From Pseudomonadota bacterium (lineage in GTDB: Bacteria > Pseudomonadota > Alphaproteobacteria > Micropepsales > Micropepsaceae), in NCBI GenBank assembly GCA_021817355.1, contig JAKAVI010000193.1, positions 1 to 7,614 on the forward strand: a DNA stretch of 7,614 nucleotides. The letters run 5' to 3'. Position 1 is the stretch's first letter, and each line of letters starts with the position of its first letter. This document shows, in pieces, positions 1-5,512 of this stretch. Made by a program: the position numbers and the translations under genes. The notes under the pieces are model-generated. The model was not told where the DNA came from, did not search any database, and worked only from the letters and a program-made list of their open reading frames with translations.

Positions 1-215
1 GCCAGATACCAGCCGAGGGTCAGAAGCGTGAAGTTTGCCCCGGCAGAGTGATGGCGAAGCTTCTGCTGCGTGTCTGAATGATTGCGGCGGGCAGTTTCTT
101 CAACGGCGACAAATTCCTGCGCGAGGCGTGCGTGCGCAACATCATAGGCCTTGCGATCACTGAAATGCGCTCTGCTCGGAGCTTCGCTGAAATTCAGCGC
201 AAGTTCCGGGCTCAT
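1..215 (-). CDS. Hypothetical protein, N-terminal part (cut by left edge)
   Basis: An open frame without a stop runs from an ATG at 215-213 to the left edge, giving 71 visible residues that begin MSPELALNFSEAPSRAHFSD. I chose this ATG because a purine-rich GGAAGGGAAG lies about 7 nt upstream; an in-frame ATG at 257-255 (MGQQYGSNWKG...) is possible but has a weaker ribosome binding site. Residues 20-56 are charged and probably helical (ARLAQEFVAVEETARRNH). A hydrophobic run, NFTLLTLGWYL, starts at about residue 61 and could open a membrane segment, so the rest of the protein may be membrane-bound. I do not recognise the family. It lies 142 bp downstream of the response regulator on the same strand, behind the palindromic site at 322-344, so it may be a target of that regulator. 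The coding call rests on the long open frame, the ribosome binding site and GC-ending codons. Confidence 0.6.
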   Translation of the reverse strand, partial: MSPELALNFSEAPSRAHFSDRKAYDVAHARLAQEFVAVEETARRNHSDTQQKLRHHSAGANFTLLTLGWYL

Positions 216-321
216 GGCCCCGCTTCCCTTCCAGTTGCTGCCGTATTGCTGCCCCATCGCGATCAATCCGATCTGGCGTCATTACCTCTGGAGCAACAAT
301 GAAACGCTTTCCGACGCGGGG

Positions 322-344
322 CCTATACGTAAATTTCCCGTAGG
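322..344. promoter_or_regulatory. Near-palindromic AT-centred site, candidate response-regulator box
   Basis: The site has outer arms CCTA and TAGG around an AT-rich core, TACGTAAATTTCCCG. The core resembles the TACGTA...TTTCCC type of sequence that I recall for FixJ-class regulators, but this is from memory and one base longer than that pattern. It lies in the 142-bp gap between the regulator's stop and the start of the unknown gene at 215, about 107 bp before that start, a reasonable place for an activator site of that gene. Binding is an inference. Confidence 0.35.
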
Positions 345-357
345 GCAGAAACTTTTG

Positions 358-1122
358 TTAGATTTTTGTCGGCAGGGCCTGGCTTGTGCCGCGCAATTCC
401 GCGTCCTGGGCAATGCGCACCAGATCGGCAAGACTGCTGGCGTCAAGCTTTTCCAGAATACGTGCACGATGCACCTCGACGGTGCGTGGCGAGATGCCCA
501 GCTGGAAGGCCACAACCTTGTTGGCGTAGCCATCGGTCAGGAAATTGAAGACGTCGCGTTCGCGTTCGGTCAGGCGCTCCAGCAGGGCAAGGGCCGCATC
601 TTTCTTCTCGAGGTGCTGGCGCTGGGCGTAGGCAAAGCTGAGGGCACGGCTGACACTGGCCTGCAAAGTGGTGGCATCAAAGGGCTTCTGGATGAACTCG
701 AAAGCCCCGGCCTTCATGGCCTCGACCGCAAGGGGGACATCCGCATGACCGCTGAGGACAATGACGGGCAGAAGCACGCCGCGGCTGTTCAGCACATACT
801 GCAGTTCAATGCCGCTCATCTGCGGCATCTGGATATCGACGATCAGGCAGTCGCCACAGCGCGCATCCCCGTCGCGCAGAAAGCTTGTCGCATCGGCAAA
901 GACCTCAACCGGCCATTCTTTCAGAATGGCACAGAGCGAGCCCCTGACCAGCGGATCATCATCGACGACAAAGACCCTTTGCGCGATTGGACCTGTCAGC
1001 GTCGTCTCCAACCCTGCCTGCGGTGGACGCGGCGCAAGGGATTGCTCGGGTTTGCCATCGTCAAAGCCCTTGTGCGTCGCGGCCCAGGCCGGAGAGTTCT
1101 GCAGTGGTTTCATCATGTCCAC
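358..1122 (-). CDS. FixJ/NarL-type response regulator (receiver + LuxR HTH)
   Basis: A cytoplasmic DNA-binding response regulator of 254 aa, counted from the GTG at 1122. The receiver domain (about residues 49-162) has the acidic pocket D54/D55 in FVVDDDP, the phospho-acceptor D96 in VDIQMP, the switch Ser in LSGHAD (S124) and K146 in QKP, so it should be phosphorylatable. A short linker leads to a LuxR/FixJ helix-turn-helix at about 183-240 (LTERERDVFNFL, then SPRTVEVHRARILEKL). Residues 1-48 are an extra proline-rich N-terminal tail, unusual for FixJ, whose receiver normally starts within the first few residues. The start is uncertain: GTG at 1122 has CGGAA about 5 nt upstream, and ATG codons at 1116 and 1113 are close alternatives. 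No cognate histidine kinase is in the window. The nearest gene downstream on the same strand is the unknown protein at 1-215. Target genes and the sensed signal are unknown. Confidence 0.94.
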   Translation of the reverse strand: MDMMKPLQNSPAWAATHKGFDDGKPEQSLAPRPPQAGLETTLTGPIAQRVFVVDDDPLVRGSLCAILKEWPVEVFADATSFLRDGDARCGDCLIVDIQMPQMSGIELQYVLNSRGVLLPVIVLSGHADVPLAVEAMKAGAFEFIQKPFDATTLQASVSRALSFAYAQRQHLEKKDAALALLERLTERERDVFNFLTDGYANKVVAFQLGISPRTVEVHRARILEKLDASSLADLVRIAQDAELRGTSQALPTKI

Positions 1123-1162
1123 ACTTCATTTCCGGTGAGGCTTGCGGACGTGCAGCGTTTAA

Positions 1163-1191
1163 AATGTAGGTGCGTCCCCTTGCTTAGACAA
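1163..1191 (-). promoter_or_regulatory. Candidate sigma-70 promoter of the response regulator
   Basis: Read on the minus strand, a -35 element TTGTCT (1191-1186) is followed after exactly 17 bp by a -10 element TACATT (1168-1163). Transcription would begin near 1156, about 35 nt before the regulator's start codon. This is a sequence match only. Confidence 0.45.
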
Positions 1192-1244
1192 GTCACGTTC
1201 ATGCTAGGCACGACGAGTGTCCAAAAATGACACAACTCGAAACG

Positions 1245-1287
1245 GTGCCGGTTCAAACTAATGCGAACTCCATGCGGTAACCGGCAC
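1245..1287. repeat. Perfect 9-bp inverted repeat, 25-nt spacer
   Basis: GTGCCGGTT (1245-1253) is exactly the reverse complement of AACCGGCAC (1279-1287). It sits 50-100 bp upstream of the candidate promoter of the response regulator. It could be a pair of operator half-sites or a stem-loop in a rightward transcript; the 25-nt spacer is long for a single dimer site. Confidence 0.6.
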
Positions 1288-1297
1288 TTTGAAATAA

Positions 1298-1316
1298 ATG
1301 GCATGATGCATGCCAT
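1298..1316. repeat. Perfect 8-bp inverted repeat, 3-nt spacer (operator-like)
   Basis: ATGGCATG (1298-1305) and CATGCCAT (1309-1316) are perfect inverted arms around ATG. The compact dyad is the size of a typical dimeric repressor or activator site. It lies 11 bp from the 9-bp inverted repeat at 1245-1287, so the two together suggest a regulated intergenic region upstream of the response regulator. Confidence 0.55.
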
Positions 1317-1954
1317 ATGTTTATTCGTTTCGAACTTGTGTGAGGGAAGTTGGTTTAGGGCGGCGTGCGGCGCCAGTTTGGAGAGGGAAAAAATACCGGC
1401 CATTCCAATTGCCGAGCGCGTTGCCAGCGTAAGCGTACCGCTTGTTCCAAATGTATGGGCGGGAATTTCTGGCAGGGTTGTCCTGCCTATCCTGGACGAC
1501 AGTGTCATCCTCTCCTCCGTTTTGGCGATGGCACTTTTCTGGGCCTGGCTCAGTGGTCAGCATTTTCAAGTCCGGGGTTCCGGGCACAGCCTTCTGCTCT
1601 GCCTGTCATGGAAGCCGGGAAGGGGGTGATGTTGTCGGTCCTGTGTTTGCGTCAGGCGTACCCTTCGTCTGAGGGGGCCCTGAAGGCCTTGTGCCTCATC
1701 AGCCCCGGCCAGAGCCTTGAGGGATCTGTTGGGGGGGCGCTTCCTGGTGTGGGGTTACTTCGGGCTTCTGCCGGAACGGCGCCTCGTAAAGACGAGGACG
1801 CGCGATGCATCCCAGGGCAAAGCCGCGCCTGACGCGCTCCGAAACCTGGTGCTCCTACTCCTTCAATTTATGCGTTGGGGCCTTTCCTGCGCGCTCTGTC
1901 CTGTTGCGCGCCCCTGGGAGGGCCTTCGCTTGAGCGGGCAGGACGGCTGGCACT
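1317..1954. other. Long stretch with no convincing gene
   Basis: I find no supportable coding region here on either strand. The plus-strand frames (for example 1365-1832) read as cysteine-, serine- and glycine-rich noise without a good ribosome binding site. One small hairpin is visible: CCTCGT (1782-1787) and ACGAGG (1792-1797) around an AAAG loop, extendable by three pairs across a one-base bulge. It has no following T-run on either strand, so I do not call it a terminator. Confidence 0.5.
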
Positions 1955-2335
1955 CTACATGTGCGTATGGACCTGCTCGTGCCCCAGGAGCCAGTCGACA
2001 GCCTTGGTAATATCCAGCTCCCTGCCGAAAACGCGGAACGAGGAGTGTGCGCGGTGGGTTAAAAGGCGCTCCAGGCGAAGGTCACGCGACCTGTTGATGA
2101 GCCACTGCCGCCATCTGGGCAAAGCGCTCGTGGCGCTCTCAAAGCTCCCGGCCTCTTCGGTCGCCATCAGATGCTCATAATGGGCAATCTCGGCGATGCG
2201 TTGCCAGGCGCGCGCGGTCTCGAAGTCACCCTCTCTGCGGGACTTCATGGCGCGGTGAGAGGCCTTGAGAAAGGCATCATCGCCGAAAGAGCGAATCATT
2301 GCCAAAGCAAGCATCGGGATTTCTGCATTGTTCAT
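1955..2335 (-). CDS. Small conserved-looking hypothetical protein
   Basis: A soluble protein of 126 aa if started at the ATG at 2335 (MNNAEIPMLALAMIRSFG). In-frame ATGs at 2344 and 2353 would add 3 or 6 residues; I prefer 2335 because GGTGG precedes it by about 9 nt. The first half is probably helical and rich in alanine and charged residues (RAMKSRREGDFETARAWQRI, then AEIAHYEHL). The pattern of a small residue-rich helix, a 'GD..TA..W.RI' segment and another helix is one I associate with short uncharacterised alphaproteobacterial proteins. There is no signal peptide, membrane segment or catalytic motif. The second half, from about residue 63, is arginine-rich and less convincing. It is separated by long gaps from both neighbours, so it is probably transcribed alone; TTGCAC at 2396-2391 could be a -35 element, but no good -10 is seen. 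No function can be assigned. Confidence 0.55.
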   Translation of the reverse strand: MNNAEIPMLALAMIRSFGDDAFLKASHRAMKSRREGDFETARAWQRIAEIAHYEHLMATEEAGSFESATSALPRWRQWLINRSRDLRLERLLTHRAHSSFRVFGRELDITKAVDWLLGHEQVHTHM

Positions 2336-2421
2336 CGGACCCATCCACCGCATGTGCTGATCTTTACTACAAACTTTGCGGTGCCCTTTTGTGCAATATC
2401 GATGCCCTCAGTATTGCCATC

Positions 2422-2486
2422 CGTACGAGGAATAAAATCCGCATCATTACGTAAGAGGATGCGCGTAAGGAGAATCACGTACGAAA
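2422..2486. repeat. Phased CGTA(A/C)G repeats at 14-bp intervals
   Basis: CGTACGAGG (2422), CGTAAGAGG (2450), CGTAAGGAG (2464) and CGTACGAAA (2478) share CGTA(A/C)G followed by three purines, all in the same orientation. The last three start exactly 14 bp apart and the first is exactly 28 bp away; the unit expected at 2436 is absent or decayed. They lie about 90-150 bp upstream of the small gene starting at 2335. They could be binding sites for a protein that loads as an array, or a decayed short tandem repeat. Confidence 0.5.
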
Positions 2487-3122
2487 AGAGCATCGTCGCC
2501 AAGAGGAGATGTTGGACAGGGACAAAAGGCGGCCCGGGAACGATGTTTTCCTAAGCCTTGCGCATATGACCCTGGCAGAAGAAGTCCTTCGCGCCCGCTT
2601 GCAGAAGAGATTGTTCCAAACCTAGCGTTTCTTCGGAGCGTCCCGCATGTTTGCGGGCACAGGCGGAAAAAGCATTTTCCCGCGCGAAGGGATGTAGATC
2701 CGCCCAATCTCCGCTGCATGAACTTCCAGATCGCGTGGGGCCGCGGGCCGCCCCCTCCGCGAGGAAGGGGCCAGCCCGCGCCCTTGACACTTTCTGGAAG
2801 AAATTCCCTGCCCGGGGTGGTGAAGCGGCAAGGCTTTCCTACACGCCAAGATCCTTGTCGATGGTGACGAAAGCCTGCGTGTATCTGGTGAAGTGACCTC
2901 CAGCTGAGCTGGATGATGGGGTGCGGGCCAAGCGGCCCTGGGCTGTTTATCGTTGGCTGTGGTTTGCGCCCGGACTGGATCGGGGCTGGGTCAGACGGCG
3001 GGAGGGGCGCCACGTAGCAGGAATATTGCGGCACCGTGCGTATCTGATCGCCGCCAATGGACACCATGCTTTTGCGGGTAAGTGGCGCGTTCTTCTGGCG
3101 GGCAACTGGCCCCTCCATATGG
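2487..3122. other. Gene-free stretch, possibly containing gene debris
   Basis: No convincing intact gene is present. A minus-strand frame stays open from 3394 to 2447, but it overlaps the start of the monooxygenase antisense and reads as low-complexity proline, glycine and arginine. Short coding-like pieces appear in different minus-strand frames: GGHFTRYTQAFVTIDKDLGV ending in a stop near 2842, AAEIGRIYIPSRGKMLF ending near 2625, and LEQSLLQAGAKDFFCQGHM ending near 2551. None is recognisable, so I leave the area unassigned; a decayed gene is possible. Confidence 0.4.
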
Positions 3123-3151
3123 TTGTCACATAATATAACAAGTATTATGTT
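3123..3151 (+). promoter_or_regulatory. Sigma-70-like promoter of the Baeyer-Villiger monooxygenase
   Basis: TTGTCA (3123-3128) matches the -35 consensus at five of six positions, and TATGTT (3146-3151) follows after 17 bp as a -10. The block is strikingly AT-rich against its surroundings. The expected transcription start near 3158 leaves a leader of about 20 nt before the ATG at 3179, which also rules out the upstream in-frame TTG at 3152 as the translation start. Confidence 0.65.
3128..3150. promoter_or_regulatory. Operator-like inverted repeat inside the monooxygenase promoter
   Basis: ACATAATA (3128-3135) and TATTATGT (3143-3150) form a perfect 8-bp dyad around a 7-nt spacer. It fills the gap between the -35 and -10 elements and covers most of the -10. 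This position is typical of a site where a bound dimeric repressor blocks RNA polymerase, as TetR-type repressors of catabolic genes do. No repressor gene is present in the window, so the regulator is unknown. Confidence 0.6.
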
Positions 3152-3178
3152 TTGCGGCAGATTCAAATGGAGCGTGTG

Positions 3179-4789
3179 ATGACCTTCGCGGCGAGCCACG
3201 CACCCCAGTATGATGTTGCTGTGATTGGCGCCGGCTTCGCCGGACTTTATGCGCTCCACCGGTTCCGCGAACTTGGCTTTCGCGTGATTGGCATCGAAAA
3301 GGGCGAAGACGTCGGCGGCGTGTGGTACTGGAATCGATATCCCGGTGCACGCTGTGACTGTGAAAGCTATTATTATAGTTATTCCTTCTGCCATGAGCTG
3401 CAGCGCGATTGGCGCTGGAGCCTACGCTATTCCGAGCAACCCGAGATCCTTCGCTATCTCGGTCACGTCGCGGACCGTTTCGATTTGCGGCCTCATATCC
3501 GCTTTTCAACCACGCTGCGCGCCGCCCGTTTCGACGAGGTCACCGGGCTTTGGACGCTCAGCTTCGATCATGGTCCACCGCTGATCGCGCACTACGTGGT
3601 CTCGGCCATGGGGTGCCTTTCCGAGATCAAGGCTCCGGACATTCCTGGCCTGGAAAATTACCGCGGGGAGGTCCTTCATACCGCAGCCTGGCCCCACCAA
3701 GGTGTCAACCTGAGGGGCAAACGCGTGGGGATCATCGGCACCGGCGCCTCGGGGGTACAGGTTATCTCGAGAATAGCCCCTGAAGTCGAGCAACTGACTG
3801 TTTTTCAGCGTACTGCCAACTGGGTGATCCCGGTTTGGAACGGCCCCATGGCTGAGCAGTTCCAAGATTGGGTTCAGGCCCACTATTCCGAAATCAGGCA
3901 GCGCTGCTTTACCTCGCCGGGCGGCGTGCCTTTCCCTGCGCCCGAACATGCTGCACTTGATCTGCCAGACAGCCAACGCGCCGCGGTGCTCGAGGAATTC
4001 TGGGCCAAAGGCGGCATCCGCTTCTTTAGCGCCTTTTCAGATGTCTTTACCCAGCACGAGGCCAATGAATTGGTTTGCGCGTTTGTGCGGGATTATATCC
4101 GACGCACGGTACGAAATCCTGCGGTCGCGGAGGCGCTCATCCCAAAGGATCATCCCATCGGTACCAAGCGCCCACCCATGGACGACGAATATTACAAGAT
4201 GTTCAACCGCCCGAACGTGCGGCTCATTGATTTGCGCACGGATCCGATTGTGGGCTTCACCGCTGATTCACTGGTCACGTCTGCGGGCGCGCACCTTCTT
4301 GACACGCTGATCCTGGCAACGGGATTTGATGCCCTCACCGGCTCTCTTCTGGCGGTCGATATTCGTGGACGCGGCGGACTAGCCCTTCGTGAGGCCTGGG
4401 CGGAGGGTGCACGCAGCCTGCTGGGATTGGCGGTCGCGGGCTTTCCGAACCTGTTTATGATCACCGGCCCGTTGAGCCCCTCGGTTCTTGCCAACATGCC
4501 CACCGCAATTGAGCAGCATGTGAACTGGATTGCCGACTGTCTCCAGGAATTACGTGCACGGGGCGCATGCACAATCGAACCGCTTGCAACACCGCAGGAG
4601 GAGTGGACGCGCCATGTGGCAGAGGTGGCTGACGCAACCCTCTACCGCAACTCGCGGTCGTGGTATTTTGGCTCGAACGTACCGGGCAAGCCGCGCCAGT
4701 TTGGTGTCTATGTCGGCGGCTTTGGCAATTATGCGGAGAAATGCCGACAGGTGGCCGCCTCCGGTTATGACGGCTTTGCCATCCGCTAG
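3179..4789 (+). CDS. Baeyer-Villiger monooxygenase (class B flavoprotein monooxygenase)
   Basis: A cytoplasmic FAD- and NADPH-dependent enzyme of 536 aa, the usual length for the cyclohexanone monooxygenase group. It inserts one oxygen atom from O2 next to a carbonyl, turning a ketone into an ester or lactone. In order: FAD-binding GAGFAG at 17-22; GGVWYWNRYPGARCDCES at 46-63 with the conserved active-site Asp at D60; the Baeyer-Villiger fingerprint as YRGEVLHTAAWP at 161-172 (Tyr instead of the commoner Phe at position one); NADPH-binding GTGASG at 187-192; the catalytic Arg in GTKRPP at R331; ATGFD at 380-384; and SWYFGSNVPGKPRQF at 494-508 near the C-terminus, as in cyclohexanone monooxygenase. 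All key residues are present, so it should be active. The start at 3179 has GGAG six nt upstream; ATG 3167 and TTG 3152 are less likely. It has its own promoter and operator and converges on the minus-strand operon, its stop overlapping that of the dead esterase. The substrate is unknown. Confidence 0.97.
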   Translation: MTFAASHAPQYDVAVIGAGFAGLYALHRFRELGFRVIGIEKGEDVGGVWYWNRYPGARCDCESYYYSYSFCHELQRDWRWSLRYSEQPEILRYLGHVADRFDLRPHIRFSTTLRAARFDEVTGLWTLSFDHGPPLIAHYVVSAMGCLSEIKAPDIPGLENYRGEVLHTAAWPHQGVNLRGKRVGIIGTGASGVQVISRIAPEVEQLTVFQRTANWVIPVWNGPMAEQFQDWVQAHYSEIRQRCFTSPGGVPFPAPEHAALDLPDSQRAAVLEEFWAKGGIRFFSAFSDVFTQHEANELVCAFVRDYIRRTVRNPAVAEALIPKDHPIGTKRPPMDDEYYKMFNRPNVRLIDLRTDPIVGFTADSLVTSAGAHLLDTLILATGFDALTGSLLAVDIRGRGGLALREAWAEGARSLLGLAVAGFPNLFMITGPLSPSVLANMPTAIEQHVNWIADCLQELRARGACTIEPLATPQEEWTRHVAEVADATLYRNSRSWYFGSNVPGKPRQFGVYVGGFGNYAEKCRQVAASGYDGFAIR

Positions 4790-5322
4790 TCGGGATTAAG
4801 AGTACGCTCCAGCGCGGCGAGCCAGTCCCGGCGGAACGCACCCCGCCTCAGCGCCGGAAATCCTATCGAAGGCGTGAACCGCCCCGGGGTAGACATGCAG
4901 CTCCATGGGTACATCCGCGCTAGCCGCCGCGCCTATTCGATGTGCTTCTCGAAGAAGAGATCGAGTGCGCCTTTGGCAATGACCGAGGCCTAGCCGCAGC
5001 ATTTGCTTTCCTTTCCCACAAATGCGGGATCCGGAGGATACCGCACGTCTTCTTGCTCATGGAGCCATCTCATGGAGCCATTTGAGCCCGCGATAACAAC
5101 CCTCGACCTAAGCCGGATCGGGATACTCGGGTGCCGGGCGGTAATCGGCCAGCAGAACTGTTGGTCCGAGGCGCCGCACCAGATCCAGGCAGGATTGAAG
5201 ACTGATTTTGGAACGGCCCATTAATAAAGGCCCCACCATGCATCTAAAGATCGGTGGGCATCGGCGAGGGTGGTGTGTCAGGGCGATAAATCAGCCCTCA
5301 TCCACCCGGGACATCTAAGGGG
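4786..5322 (-). pseudogene. Wrecked HSL-family alpha/beta hydrolase (esterase/lactonase)
   Basis: Fragments in three frames line up in the order of an HSL-type carboxylesterase, normally 300-320 aa. From the 5' side: GLIYRPDTPPSPMPT (near 5297-5253); the oxyanion-hole motif HGGAFING (5240-5217); SLQSCLDLVRRLG, then VLLADYRPAPEYPDPA (ending at 5111); KWLHE and QEDVRYPPDPAFVGKES, with the nucleophile Ser codon at 5007-5005; GALDLFFEKHIE with the catalytic Asp codon at 4962-4960; PMELHVYPGAVHAFD with the catalytic His codon at 4876-4874; and the C-terminus FRRDWLAALERTLNPD before a stop at 4788-4786. The lesions are stops at 5300-5298, 5246-5244, 5110-5108, 4992-4990 and 4935-4933; frameshifts near 5200-5217, 4915-4925 and 4840-4846; a 13-bp duplication at 5056-5081; and loss of roughly 90 codons just after the nucleophile. 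The 5' limit is uncertain and may reach about 5380. It follows the monooxygenase at 5513 on the same strand, so it was probably the last gene of that operon. No working product is expected. Confidence 0.9.
5056..5081. repeat. 13-bp tandem duplication inside the esterase pseudogene
   Basis: CTCATGGAGCCAT occurs twice, head to tail, at 5056-5068 and 5069-5081. On the minus strand, removing one copy joins ...GLKWLHE directly to QEDVRYPPDPAF in one frame, so the duplication is a frameshifting mutation in the old esterase gene and not a functional repeat. Confidence 0.9.
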
Positions 5323-5512
5323 CTTCCAGACTCGCTCCCCAGCCTTTTCGGCAATCTCGAGCTATAGATGTCCAGCTTCTAAGATCAGTGCCCGGGTGAC
5401 AGGGAGCCTTTTGGGGCCGCGATTTTTACGCGTTGGGACGGCGGCCTTTTCTCCTGCCGGTACCGGATCAACTCGCGCTGACACCTATCGCCCCGCCCCT
5501 GTACCCCAACAC
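5323..5512. other. Gap between the LLM monooxygenase and the esterase remnant
   Basis: No gene is seen. A frame continuous with the remnant (LDIYSSRLPKRLGSESG on the minus strand) suggests that the lost esterase N-terminus lay at its low-coordinate end. A perfect 10-bp palindrome, CCGGTACCGG, lies at 5457-5466, 47 bp beyond the LLM gene's stop; no T-run follows, so I do not call a terminator. Confidence 0.4.

Noticed and set aside
151..1230. Open plus-strand frame of 359 codons
   Set aside because: It is the antisense shadow of the response regulator, whose receiver and HTH motifs are unmistakable.
1261..1629. Plus-strand ORF with a hydrophobic middle
   Set aside because: It lacks a ribosome binding site, covers an inverted repeat, has poor codon character and no recognisable family.
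1782..1797. CCTCGT/ACGAGG hairpin as a terminator
   Set aside because: It has no T-run on either side and sits far from any gene end.
2036..2061. GGAAC...GTT resembling a general-stress sigma factor promoter
   Set aside because: The spacing is 18 bp, outside the usual 16-17, and it lies inside the small hypothetical gene with no gene properly placed downstream.
2447..3394. Open minus-strand frame of 315 codons
   Set aside because: It overlaps the start of the well-supported Baeyer-Villiger gene antisense, runs across its promoter, has low-complexity composition and matches no family I know.
4796..5002. 68-aa minus-strand ORF as an independent small gene
   Set aside because: Part of it (PMELHVYPGAVHAFD) is the histidine region of the broken esterase; the remainder is out-of-frame esterase sequence, so it is a pseudogene fragment.
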